Source: Capitulum mitella (Eukaryota > Arthropoda > Thecostraca > Pollicipedomorpha > Pollicipedidae). Taken from it: a DNA stretch of 64,000 nucleotides. The number at the start of each line of letters is the position of its first letter. Position 1 is the stretch's first letter. Below are positions 11,780-22,916 of the stretch, piece after piece. The translations under genes were made by a program, and so were the position numbers. The notes beneath the pieces are model-generated. The model was not told the DNA's origin. It was given only the letters and a program-made list of their open reading frames with translations, and made no database searches. The stretch covers positions 31,240,368 through 31,304,367 of the forward strand of contig CP099841.1 in NCBI GenBank assembly GCA_030062745.1, in the 5' to 3' direction.

Positions 11780-12900
11780 AACACAGGTAGAGACATGCGG
11801 CTTTCATCAAAATGTAGGGAAAATGCGGGAGTTTCAATGCATGCCGTGAATTGCAACGTGCTATCCCCGGGCAGCCTGGCACACGCGGAGAAGAATCGTT
11901 GCCCATCCCGGCATAGATCGGTCCCATCGGTCGCTCGATCTCTCGCCAGGCGTTTCCCAGCAGCTCTCCCGTTACAGATCTTTGCGCCAAGTTGGTGCGT
12001 TGCCGGAAGTCCCCCAGATCTTTTACCCTTGTCTGGTGTGCCAGCCCGTTCACGTAACCCAGCAGGAAAAATCAATCGGGGTCAGGTCAGGAGGCCTGGA
12101 GGACAGCCGCTATCTCTCCTCGTCTTCCGATCCTCTTCCCGGGAAACTTCGGATACGGGAAATTCCTCACTGTCTCCGCAAAGCGGGGCGGCACTCCATC
12201 TTGTTGGAATAAACGACGTCCAGGAGCCCTCTCAGCCCCGAAGTTGTGCAGCGCGTTCAGGTAGGTTCCTCCTGAAACAGTGCGTCCTTCGAAGAAGTAG
12301 GGTCCGATCATTCGATCTGAGGACAAAGCACACCACACATTGAGCTGGGGACTATCCGTCTCGTGCTGAAGTGCTTCTGTGGGACGTTCCTGGCCACAAA
12401 GTCGACTGTTCACCGTGCTGATCACGTGAAGGGTACATTCGTCTAAGAACACCACCTGGTTCAGAATGGACGGCCAGTATTCGGTTTTAAGAGAATCTCA
12501 TCGGCAAACACTTTTCTGGACGGTTTGTTGCTTGCTTTGAACATTTGTGTCATCTGGATTTCGCATTGACTCAACTTCAGTTCATTCTTTATGATATCGT
12601 GTAGATATGAACGAGGCATGTCCAGCTTCTAGGATTGCCCTTTCACTGTTTTCCTTTTGGGGGGAGGGGGTTTGCTGAAATGCTTCCCTAACCTGCTACA
12701 TCTTCTCATCACGCCGCTCTGTTTGCTTTCCTTTTAACCGAATGCAGTTTTGATTCCATCTAAGAATGCATTGACGGGGGGGGGACGCTTGCCCAAATTT
12801 GCGACGAAATAATCCCTGAATGGTTGTGTGAAACTGGTAATGATCTTGCCAAAAGAAGCATTGCAATTTTTGTTCACCGGTTTTTTTCAGACATGGCAAG
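11780..12900 (-). pseudogene. Decayed Tc1/mariner-like (IS630-type) transposase
   Basis: Fragments in several minus-strand frames line up in the order of a transposase of about 350 residues. A helix-turn-helix region comes first (about 12775-12850, GLFRRKFGQ then PPRQCILRW), then a linker (about 12480-12640, with SNKPSRKVFADEI). The catalytic domain follows, with FLDECTLHV (first catalytic Asp, about 12450), NVWCALSSD, YFFEGRTVSGGTYL and FQQDGVPP (second Asp, about 12180). Last is a C-terminal part (about 11860-12060) containing LGDFRQR and NAWREIER. Frameshifts and stops separate the parts, so it cannot be active. It lies inside TTAA element copy C and probably arrived by insertion there. 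The family, common in arthropods, combines a DUF4817-like N-terminus with a DDE catalytic domain; that naming is from memory. Confidence 0.82.
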
Positions 12901-13141
12901 GAATAAAGACAACTTTTGAGCGGATGAAAAAATCAAATGTCTGATTTTGCGCATCATGAGGTTTTGCGTTTAGAACTCTGTTATGCGTTCATGACAAAAT
13001 GCTCAACCCGTAATAGAACTTTGATCACTCTGCATCGTTTTGTGTAACTCGCGCAGTGGAAAGAAGTCGGCTGTTTGCGCTTAAGTTATTTTGTTATAAT
13101 GAACCCAATTACACGACTTGATTGCTGTGAAACGTAAAAGT

Positions 13142-13144
<3 letters not shown>

Positions 13145-13185
<41 letters not shown>
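13145..13185. repeat. (TA)n microsatellite
   Basis: A run of TA dinucleotides within the foreign segment of TTAA element copy C. Confidence 0.97.
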
Positions 13186-13188
<3 letters not shown>

Positions 13189-13379
13189 GCGTATGAATGC
13201 GCCACAAGTGCTTTTATTACGGTCTTTGAATGCATATTTCATATACAGATCGACTTGTTCTAAGGCAAATCTGGACTAGGTCACAAAATAGTCCTTCCTT
13301 TAACCTTATTTACTGACCCTGGCTTTATTTTTTTGAGTGATGTGTTGATTGTGTTGAGGTAATTACGAAATAAAAAAAT

Positions 13380-13385
<6 letters not shown>

Positions 13386-13433
<48 letters not shown>

Positions 13434-13511
13434 AAAAAAAAAAAAAAAAAAGGAAGGGAAAAAAAAATTTTTTTTTAATTTTTTAAATTTTAAAAGGGAA
13501 AAAAAAAAAAG
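13386..13511. repeat. A-rich homopolymer tract, possible assembly artefact
   Basis: Almost pure A for about 65 bases, followed by blocks of GGGAAAA, TTTTTT and AAAA that look like error-compressed homopolymers. It may be a true A-tract or the tail of an inserted retro-copy, but the local quality is doubtful. Confidence 0.7.
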
Positions 13512-13962
13512 CACTGCGTTAAGCTGCTCGTTTTCAGTTTTTTTTTTTTGTTTAAAGAGCTAGCGTAAAAAATATTCAAGCAAAACCATATTTTAACTTT
13601 TAGTCTTGACATCAACTTGCGAAGTGATTTTAGCACAACAAAGATATTTCTGCATGTTTGCTTAGTTATTTACGAATACATTCATATAACGTTCTAACTC
13701 CTGACTCAAAAATATATTTTCTGCGGCGATTTTCCTTTGAACTTTAACAGTTTCCAAGCTGGCTTGATGTGTCTCCCAAAAACGTTGCCTGGCTTTGCCC
13801 CTGGACTAGAAAGAAATGATGAAAGTCTGACATAATACGTAGACAGAATGGATATGAAAAGCAGTGGAATTTCCTGACGCTGTTTTAAAAACCCTTGAAA
13901 TGGCGTAGCAAGCAAAACAAAAAGGGGGCTTCTAAAACCCTCCCCTACAGGAATAGGGTTAA

Positions 13963-15235
13963 GCTTGTTTGTTCTCAGAAATGCATTCATAGGTCGGTTT
14001 AACGCACTTTTTATGTCAAAGCGCCTGATTTTCTCCCCGCGTCTGTGTTTGGTAACTAACAGTTAAGAGAAATGAATGTCATGTTTTAAACGTTGTTATA
14101 ACTGCAAGGACGTTTATTTCTGTGAGGCGTTGTGTTCAGAAGTGACCCGAGAAGCATAATTGTTTTTTTAATCCCCATGCATGCCGTAAATACTACGTAA
14201 TTTTGAGTTGTCTTCATAATCACCTCCCGCCATAAAACAAAGACGTATTCTTAGGTATCTTTAGAAAAGTATTTGGTAAGGTGATGATCATTTGAACAAA
14301 ATTTAAACAGGACCCTTCAAGCAATATGAGTGGCTTCCCTATCAGAGAAATGAAATGTGACTAAGTCCTCGAAACTCAGATTTTTGATCACCACTTCAGA
14401 GTCGGAGTGCTAGCACTCCCTCATTGGTTGGCCATATTTTAGATTGAGCAGGCCTACCAAGGACTAATTATCTTGACTGTGTAGTTAAACTTTGCTCATC
14501 GACTACTAACATATGAATGTCATATGACGTCCTTTTCTCTCTCCCGCCAAGTTGCTTTATTTGAGTCCCATGAAAAGCCCGTTGGAGTATAGGTACTGGA
14601 TGGCAAAATAAATAGACATTGATACTCAAACGGAGTTGTTGGGATGTAAAAAAGCTGTTTTATTTACCGCCAACGTCGAATGTTTTCAGCTCCGGCATCA
14701 ATTTCTCTTCACTGTTAGATGATGATGATACCATCCCAATAAATTATTTGGCTGGCACTATCACGATATGAAATTTATTGTGTCTGTACAAGATATATAG
14801 TTTCCATGATAAAATCAAGATATTTCGCCGGCCATCCGACAAACTCAGTGACTGAAAATGGAATCAATGCCTCTGTCAAATATTGAACCAATGTCTAAAT
14901 TGCTAACCAATTTAACACACGCACAGGTAGGGGAGCAAACAATGCTGACCCCTCGTGTTTGTTACGCACCACTTTCGCGGTAACAGCGCTTGACCTCTGA
15001 GGTATTGTCTTTCTTTTGCTGTGCTCTTACCATTAGTGCGTACCATTTAGAGATAAAACTTTAAAGTCGATCCTTAGCTTATCTGTTCGCTGTAGCCCAG
15101 TGAAGTGGAGAGGCCGGTCCAGCAGCCGACCCGTTATCGGCAGCGGACGGCGTATGGAGCAAATTCTGCCAAGCAACCGGCCACAGAACGTCGAGTAGGG
15201 TTAGCCTGTATGATAAGCTAAGACCACAGGCCAGA
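13963..15235. other. Non-coding stretch, nothing recognised
   Basis: AT-rich sequence without domain-bearing frames or clear element ends. Confidence 0.5.
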
Positions 15236-15830
15236 CTTGTCAGCGATTCAGAATCGAATCGGAATCGATTTTGACTCAGAATTTTTCCGTTGATCAGAAT
15301 CAGAGTCGATTCTCTATCTGGCATTTTCAAATCAAAACCAGAATCAAAACCCGTTTTTGCTCAGGAACCAGAATGGAAGCGAATCGCAGTGCTGTCGGAA
15401 ACTGTTTTCTTGAATCGATTCCCAAATTCTGGTTCATATATACGCATGCTTTGTTGTCCTAATAAATGACGCAATTTATTTCCAATAGTTATCAGAATAA
15501 TTATGAGGTCTGTCAGGACTGAGAGTAGAACTAAGTGAAGACAGCAAATGAGAATTCCGGTCATGATACAGTCGAAAACGAAATAATTCTAGTACTGTTA
15601 TCATACAAATTTGCGCATTCTGCATCCTGAATGAACGCTTCATATATTCTGCATCCTGAATGAACGCCAAATAGATTCTTTGCAGTTGAAAATGGTATCT
15701 GAGTCGGAATCGTATCGATGCTCTGCTTCCGTACGCGAGTCGGAACCAGAATCAGAATTACTTTCATGGGCTGTGAGCCAACATTGAATCGGTTCCCAAT
15801 TTCGTGAGTCGCTTACACATTTGCTAAAGG
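15236..15830. repeat. GAATCAGAATCG-rich dispersed repeat with internal duplication
   Basis: Both ends are dense in GAATCNGAATCG-type words in inverted sense (15246-15330 and about 15690-15800), as in non-autonomous hAT-like elements. ATTCTGCATCCTGAATGAAC occurs twice, about 29 bases apart, at about 15617-15666. Exact ends and a target duplication were not resolved. Confidence 0.4.
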
Positions 15831-17655
15831 CATAAGTAGCCTGAATCAGGTTAGTCAAATTCAATCCAAGTTAAATGATGAACGTAAAACATTCTGACTT
15901 TTTCCTGCAGCTCTGGGTATCTGATATCAGCGAACTTTTGCAGGGAGATAGTCTTCAAGATGGCTGTGCTCACCTCGAAGCAGAAGTGAGCTGCATCAGG
16001 TCAAACGAGGCTAACGGACGTCTGGCACTCACAATATAGCGCTTTTTGAAGGGGCATACAGGATTTGGTGAGCATTTTGATTACTTAATGTATGCAGGTG
16101 CCCCATACCATACGCAAGCTAGGTCAGATTGACTGATGTCATCCAAAGTCAGCTGTTGAAGAAGGAACATCCTATCTTTTTCAACCAGGTGAGTCCAAAT
16201 GATCTCAATTAGATTTTGCGGGGATGCATTTGGTTAATTTCGGTGGACCTCAGAGGAACTCAGACGATCAAAAGTTAGGTCATACGACGTCATGGCCTGA
16301 TTCATAGACGCAGTTTTTAGGTACTCTGGACTCCTGCATCTCACTTTGACTTTGACTTTCACTTTGACATGACTTGCAAAAGCTCACTGCGAATGACGCA
16401 AGAGCCAAATCGCATGTCCCGCAGGTATTAAGCGACTTCAGGTAAGGTTAACATCGTTTAGTGGTCAGCTTTGCTCAGAGGAGCTTTAGCTTCTTTTCCA
16501 AGGAAAGTCTAACTCTAGTGACCAAAATATCGCAGATACAGAGAAACAGATGTCATTCGTGAACTTCTCATGAACGTTTACATAAGAAACATGTAGAAGG
16601 TCAAAAGTCAAAACATGACATAACTGGACTTTGTTGAGCTAAGTTAATATCTGGTCACGCCTTGCAAAAACATTGTTGTGCAAAATGAGTTAACGGGATG
16701 CTACATGTAACCAATTCCGAGCATTTTTGCCCTATCCATGCTCATGTAAAGCTGTTGGCAAATATCGCTCACCAGGGGTTTGCCGTGACCTGCGACGTCA
16801 TCCATGACCTTGAGTCTCTGATGACAGATGGGGGATATCTGGGGACTCAGTGTGCTGGGATATCGATTGTTGTTTGAATCTTCAAATTGGGACTGTCCAC
16901 CGGAAAACAGTTTCGAGGTAATTATCTCATACAGCTTCAACCGACACCGCGCTGCGTATTCTTTCTTTCAGCGCTATTCTCCCAGTTTTCCACGCAAAAT
17001 CAATTTGACATCAAATGCCAGAGGTTTGTGCTTGCATTGCATCATGCACTATCTAGCTTGCCTCCTGTTTTCTACAATGCATTTTTGTCGTCTTCGAATT
17101 GTGTATAGTGTCTCTGTGGTACCGACAATTTCCGGAGTCTGCGCTCCGAACACAGGACCCCGCGGTTACAATAACGCCAATCAGAGCCGTACGTGGTAGA
17201 ATTCGATGCCCAATCGCATGCCTGCGTTTCGACGCAAACGTCCCACATTATAGTTCCACTTACAGTTCTTGATCCGTTTGCTAAGTTAAATGTCTTCCAT
17301 AATTTGCTGATTTTGTTGGCTGCAAGGGAAAGGAGAATGAAACAGTTTTGTAGCATGCGCAAAATTGTAAGCATATTTGAGTTGAAAAATATTTCCCCTA
17401 ATTCAAAGTTTCGTCTTATGCTTGGGAAACGTTCGGTAAGCCACTGGACACGCGCGAACTTTTTTAAATACTACTACGCCCCTGACAACAACAAAATGTG
17501 TCAAACAGAAGCGAGCTGTGTTGAACATTCCTTCAGTATTGGAATTTCAAAGGCATACACATTATAGCATTAGCTTCTTTATTATTCCGTGGTCAAGGAA
17601 GGTCACAAAGGCAGTCACAGACGAAAGACGAAATATTTAAGTGAGAAACATTAGG
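15831..17655. other. Non-coding stretch, nothing firm
   Basis: Contains scattered TGACCT/AGGTCA half-site words (e.g. ACTTTGACTTTGACTTTCACTTTGAC at about 16340-16370, trimmed here) but no coding exon that I can support. Confidence 0.4.
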
Positions 17656-17663
17656 ATGACAAA

Positions 17664-17817
17664 CAGGGACGCAGACAGGATTTCTTAAGGGGGACCGGAG
17701 CCAAGCGTGAACTGAAATCATACGAAAAGCGCCTGCTGGGAAGAGGATGTGCAATGGTTTTCACAGAAAAAATACGGGCCTAAGCGTTAAGGCCTCCCCC
17801 TTTTGGCTGCGCCGGTG
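17664..17817 (+). mobile_element. hAT-type miniature element, copy H1
   Basis: The left end CAGGGACGCAGACAGG and the right end (reverse complement CACCGGCGCAGCCAAA) are imperfect inverted repeats, with flanking 8-bp duplications ATGACAAA / GTGACAAA (7 of 8 match). An 8-bp target duplication with CAGGG termini is typical of hAT elements. The interior closely matches H2 at 20151-20298 (CTGAAATCATACGAAAA, GATGTGCAATGGTTTTCACA). Confidence 0.82.
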
Positions 17818-18881
17818 GTGACAAAAACAGGGAGTAATACGAAGGATAATATCAATGATGGCAAGAAAAATGAAATAATGCTCACAATTTATGTTATATA
17901 CCTAAACAAGCTTCAGCTTTGCAATGAATAGGTGTAAGGTAACATACAAGAAATGAAATATGTGATAAACACTAGAGTACAATGTCCTGTATAAATGGTA
18001 CTTACTGTGAAAGTCCTCCGTGTAATACCAAGATCATAACACCGTAAGCACAAGAGCAAAACCAGAAAATGTTCCGTATACAAAGGTGCCCATTGCAACA
18101 CTGCTCCAGGATGATGGCAAGACTCGCGCTAAAAAATATATAGCAAAAACTAAGCAGATCCTTCCATGGTCCAGGCGTGTTGTCAGAAATCTGCCAAGGG
18201 CTTTTGTATGCATATTATCGATGTCGCCAGGACCAAAAGAACATACAGACATTGACAGCATGCGGTCATATCAGTTTTCCGTTACAAACATACCGCGGCT
18301 AAAAAGTCCGCCATAATTGAGACATCTACGTCATCTTCCCTTCAAAGCAGAGATACCAAATTCTAAATGAAACTTTGAGTTGTAACGGAAAAACGGGTAT
18401 CTGATACATTTTTAGTGTTATACCAAAACACTAGAACTAAACTTTGTTCTACCCTTTGCCTAGTACCCACCCTGATTTGTTCAGACCGAGCCGTGGGGTC
18501 CGGGAGTGGGCGGTTTGCCTTTTACGCGTGGAGAGTAGTTTTTAGTACGGCGTCCTGCTTATTCAAATACCAAAAGCAGTAACTCCGGCTGGGCTCGTTG
18601 CTCTTCTCAACGCTGCCAGGAACGTGGGGACATCTAGAAAAGAGGGTGGGGTGGGGAGGCAGAGATGTTTTCTCCCATAGGTCTAATGTTAAATTTCCAA
18701 AAAGTGAGAGCCATACCCCCCTCCCGTGTTCCGAAGCCCATGAATGCCGCCCAAGAACAATCATAGGGGCCCTTAGTCCCCGTTGTTTGTTTGACATTCG
18801 AGGCGGCCGTCGGCGAGGGCTGTTGTTTGAAGCTTATATGTTTTCGTAAAACGCTGGCCTAGGCCCGTCGAAGTATCACTC

Positions 18882-20094
18882 GGTAATCTTTACTACGTGT
18901 ACCACCTAAGGCCACAATCCAAGGTTTCCAGAAAGACTGACGTAAACGCAAATGCTCGTGGCGTCACAGGAGTCGAAATATAAGTTAAGTTCCATTTTTC
19001 TCCACAGTTTAGTCCCGCCCTTGTTGGGTATCTGGGTGAAAGGCTGTATGACAAAAGATGCAAGCAAAATATCGTATGGCACAAAATCGTACGAAATAAA
19101 CATCGAAATAAAGGACAGCAATGTCCGAAGGTGCGGTATAGGATCCTAGAGGCCGTAGGTCGTTATAGGGCGCAATCAGACTTGGCTCTGCCCAGTAGAG
19201 GTTAGTTCACGCGAAACGCGATGTATATCGTAGGTTATATCTCAATAAGGACCGTATGCGGAGCGTGTCACAGTATCATGTGGCGAAACATCGTATGAGA
19301 TAAATATCAAAAGGACACATGTTGCGCCAAAGGCGTGGTGTAGGACACTGGAGGCCGCAGGCCAATAAAGGGTGCGATCGGACTTGGCTCTGTCCAACAA
19401 AGGTTAGGTCGCGCATAGCGCAGTACTAGGTTATTTCTAAATAGGGACCCTGTGCTGGATAGGCCGTATAGTAATCATTGCTATATATTAGTACATATAT
19501 GTTATTACTATTTCTTACATGGCTACAGAACTATTCCAACCATGTAATGCATGAAAAATGTAATGTCGCTGGTCGCTGGATCCAGAAGGTGCAATCTTCC
19601 GTTCAAGGTCTTACACAAACCGACATTTCCGAGCGCCATGTGCGTGGTACGGACGTACGAGCATGGCAGCGCGGTACTGTAACACGATCAGCACACGGCC
19701 CCTATTGAGATATAAGCTTATATCGCGCTTCGCGCAACTTGGCCTCTTTTTTGGACAGCCAAATCCGATCGCACATTTCATCGGCCTGCGGCCTCTAGTG
19801 TCCTATACCGCGTCTCAGCACGGGGATATGCCTTCGGCGCAAGCAGATTTATTCTTTGATATTTATCTCATGCAATGTCTTACCATACGGTATTTTGCTC
19901 ACAGTCCTTCGTCATGCCGTCTTACATCCAGTTACCAAACAATGGTGTCACTAAACTGGAGAAAAACCATTTCATTGGGCCCACGGAACTAGTACTTCGA
20001 TGCCTATGACGTCACGAGCATTTGCGTTTGTCTCGTAGAGTGTTTCTAGAAAACTTGTATTCTGGCCGTCGTGGTACATTTCGTAAAGATTACC
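18882..20094. mobile_element. Foldback-type element with long inverted repeats
   Basis: GGTAATCTTTAC at 18882 is mirrored by GTAAAGATTACC at 20083-20094. The inverted similarity continues inward for several hundred bases; for example AAACGCAAATGCTCGTGGCGTCA near 18945 corresponds to the reverse complement near 20010. The left arm contains two direct repeats of about 185 bases (about 19085-19270 and 19275-19455, sharing GACTTGGCTCTG, AGGCCG and GATAAATATC-type words). The right arm holds one inverted copy (about 19690-19880). Long internally repetitive arms around a short unique middle (about 19460-19680) are characteristic of foldback elements. No coding frame was recognised. Confidence 0.75.
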
Positions 20095-20150
20095 ATATCA
20101 CCCAGCCGCTGGTCTCAGTGGAACCGGCTAAAGTAATCAAGACTTGAGTG

Positions 20151-20298
20151 CAGGGGTGCAGCCAGGATTTTCTTAAGGGGGGGGGAACTCAGTGTGAGCT
20201 GAAATCATACGAAAACCGCTTGCCGGGAAGACGATGTGCAATGGTTTTCACAAAAAAACGCGGGCTTGGGGGTTGGACACCCCTTGGCTGCGTCTATG
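20151..20298 (+). mobile_element. hAT-type miniature element, copy H2
   Basis: Left end CAGGGGTGCAGCCAGG, right end CCCCTTGGCTGCGTCTATG, flanked by CTTGAGTG / TTTGAGTG (7 of 8). The interior is shared with H1. It lies 56 bases beyond the foldback element. Confidence 0.83.
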
Positions 20299-20939
20299 TT
20301 TGAGTGGACGTTTGGATAGCAGGATGACTCACTGTCAAAGGTATTGCGTCGATCTTGTGTCGGTCTTTTGCCGTTGCCGCCAAGGACCATCTTCGATAGC
20401 GGCATTTAGGCCGCGTTGCTTGTTCGACGCCCAAGGTGGCGATCGGTAAAGATTGTTCCTTGAAGCCGTGCGTGGAAATGCAAGTCTGATTTCCACTGTT
20501 CTGGACGCGATGACGGTTCAGGCTGCGCTATTGTGGGTGCGATACTGGACTAGGAAGGCTATAAAATTGAGTAACTTGAAATATTGAGCGGAAAGGAGAA
20601 TAACGAGTGCTTTCAAGTTTCTTCAACGGAAAAAGAACATCGCGTAACTGGGAAAAATCTTGCAGCGCCTTGAATTATCTAGACTAACGTGTGCAGCATT
20701 AACCTTAAAATCATGTCATGCTGTCACAAAGCCATCAGGGTTTGAAAGGGAGGAAATCCAGAGACATTATAGCCACAACATTATTTTCGACATTGTCTGA
20801 CGATTTCAGCCAGCTCGTGCGCCGTCACCTTTGAGACAACCATGTGTTCTGAAAGACTGCCCAGGCAGCCTCGTGCAGAAATCTCTTAAATCATATGAGC
20901 TAATAATTTGTCTTTGAGACAACGTGGTATTCTGCTTTC

Positions 20940-21110
20940 GACAAAATTAACCCAAAATTTGACTTCCGTTAAAGGTAATTTCTTAACTGAGAAAGTAAAC
21001 TAAGTTAAAGTTGATCCGTTAAATTGCCAAAATGTTAATGGAGATTAAAGTTAATTCGTTGATCCGTTAACTTTTTAAATTATTTTCTAGTAACTGCTTG
21101 CCCAGTACCT
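20940..21110. repeat. TTAACGG-rich repeat, probable hAT-like end
   Basis: Many GTTAA/TTAAC words and GATCCGTTAA, ending TGCCCAGTACC. The same texture recurs at 23757-23915, where it ends CGTGCCCACCTCC. TGCCCACC-type ends with TTAATCCGTTAA subterminal words are typical of non-autonomous hAT elements. Ends and duplications were not resolved. Confidence 0.35.
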
Positions 21111-21117
21111 GATTACT

Positions 21118-22916
21118 TCAGTACCCAGGCTGGATGGAAACATATTTTTTTTTGTCGCGAGAGTTGCGCATCTTAATGGTGACATTTTTCTCGTGAAAGT
21201 TCTCCACAAGGCCCTTGTTGAATTTTAATTGCCCCAAAAATGTCACCATCTTGGCGTGACGCTCAGTGAGGTTCGCTCGGATTTTGATTTCAGACTTTCC
21301 CTGTTGGTCAAAACGAGCATGGTACACCTGGAGGCCTGCCGGGTCTTCAGACTGTACCAGAACCCTGTGACGGTTCTTCAGGCGGCGGCACCACCACCCC
21401 TCCCCGCATGTCCACTTTGAGGTCCTTTTTACGGTCTTAAGCGACACCTTCCAGGTTTCGGCAGAATACTCTTGTTTTTTTCTTCAGGATTTCGTCCCCC
21501 ACTCAGAACTAAGGAGTTCTTGCGCGAGTACTGGTCTAGGTGGTCAACCTGAGAATCTATCTAGGCCACTTCCTCCTCCAGTTTCTCATATTGCACTCTT
21601 CAGCATAGCTGCCTCAGACTTAACCCTATTCCCGGAGGGCTGGACGGTATGGTCGATTCCCGGCAGGGGGGGGGGCGGATTCGGCCCCTCCCCCTGAGAT
21701 CTCGAGAACTACTTGTCCGATTTTATCGCGACAAACGACAATCGATTTGTTGTGACGTGAACTACATTTTTATAAAAAGAAATTTTCAAAATTTTTAAAT
21801 TTGTGGATACGGGGGGGGGGGCAAAAATGTCAAAATGGGGGGTACTTTTGGACTTCTTATAACTCCGTTGTTCATTGACCGATCTCAATGAAACTGACAT
21901 GAATCGAGAGATGATGGATAGGGCTTTTATCATGGGTCCGCAAATCTGAAATTTTGAGAAAATTCATGGGCGTTCACAGGGTTTCAAAAATAAGAGGATT
22001 AGTTTTCTAACAACGGAATGAACAAAAGAGGCAAACACCCTTTTTTGGCTTCTGCTAGTCATGTTATACTAAAGAAGTACAAATCGCATTACAATGTTTG
22101 TATAATGTTAGCATAGGCGGTGCCAGGGACATGAAAAAGGGGGAACTGTCATGGTCACACGTTTCTCAGTTCAACTTGTGACCTTTGACCTTAAATGACC
22201 TCCAGTGACCTTGGGGTCGCTTGGAATGATGTCGTGTGCATTTAATATTATCTGTAAACGTTTTCAATCATATGAATTTGCTCCATTTCAAAAATTTCAT
22301 TTTATGGCTATTGCGATATAGGGTATGCGCACTGACATTTTAGGTTTTAGCTCCGTGACGCGACCTGATATCAAGCTGAAACTTGGCACGCAAGTAGAAG
22401 GCACCCTTCTGCGTCATATGCATTTCGGGTTTGGCATTTGATAAAAAGGCGCCGAAATTATTGCAAAAAAACAAATGTTGACTTTTGACCTTGACCTGAC
22501 CTTTTAAAATGACCTCAGATAAACAACATTGAAACCTGCACATTGCCCAACTATTTAGCTATATATCCATATAAAGTTTTAAGTTCTATCTTAAAAACTC
22601 TGTTTTTGGCAGACATTTTCCTTTTACCCTCAACATAGCCAAAAATGGCATGAGGTGCCTCCCAAAAACGTTACCTGGCTCCGCCCCTGAGCAAAATATA
22701 ATTTTGAAATTTTCGTCAGGGCACGTAAAAAGAATAGCTAGGAAAAGTGACCAAGTTTCGTGAAGCTGCGTTAAAAAGCCTAGAATTGGCAAGCAAAAAA
22801 CCCGAGGGGGGCGGACTCAGCCCCCCCCCCCTGCCGGGAATAGGGTTAAGGCCCGCTACTGCCTAATTGAGAGCATTAAATTGGTTCAACAGAGATCTCA
22901 TATCCTCAGTAGACAT
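21118..22916 (-). pseudogene. LINE ORF1-like remnant split by a TTAA element
   Basis: On the minus strand an ATG at 22916 opens MSTEDMRSLLNQFNALN, a coiled-coil-like start that reaches the border of TTAA element copy A at 22849. Beyond the element, from about 21619 down, the protein resumes with YEKLEEEVARIDSQVDHLDQ and YSRKNSLVLSG. It continues after frameshifts with a frame open at 21447-21118 containing ENLTERHAKMV-like sequence (ANLTERHAKMVTFLGQLKF) and IKMRNSRDKKKYVSI. The order coiled coil, QYSRKNSL, then LTERHAKM is that of ORF1 proteins of L1-type and related retrotransposons (an RNA-binding chaperone). Stops and frameshifts show it is dead. No reverse transcriptase was found next to it. 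Confidence 0.72.
21620..22849 (+). mobile_element. TTAA-target miniature element, copy A (complete)
   Basis: 1230 bases bounded by TTAA on both sides. The left end CCCTATTCCCGGAGGG mirrors the right end CCGGGAATAGGG. Just inside each end lies a G-run/C-run hairpin (left GGGGGGCGGATTCGGCCCC; right GGGGGGCGGACTCAGCCCCC). A half-site array TGACCT-T-TGACCT-TAAA-TGACCT-CCAG-TGACCT occupies 22179-22211. No transposase frame is present, so it is non-autonomous. It sits inside a LINE ORF1 remnant whose reading continues across the TTAA when the element is ignored. Confidence 0.88.

Larger units (their letters stand above)
11122..13962 (+). mobile_element. TTAA-target miniature element, copy C (interrupted)
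   Basis: It starts TTAACCCTATCCCC and ends AATAGGGTTAA, the terminal inverted repeat of the family seen complete at 21620-22849. Homology to that copy runs from 11122 to about 11770 and resumes at about 13600-13962. The roughly 1.8 kb between them is foreign and holds a decayed transposase gene. The internal half-site array TGACCT-CAGC-TGACCT-CAGG-TGACCT (11628-11653) is conserved with the other copies. A TTAA target with termini beginning CCC suggests piggyBac-type or another TTAA-target superfamily; no matching transposase was seen. Confidence 0.8.

Noticed and set aside
13281-13514. 77-codon minus-strand ORF rich in Phe
   Set aside because: Translation of a poly-A tract.
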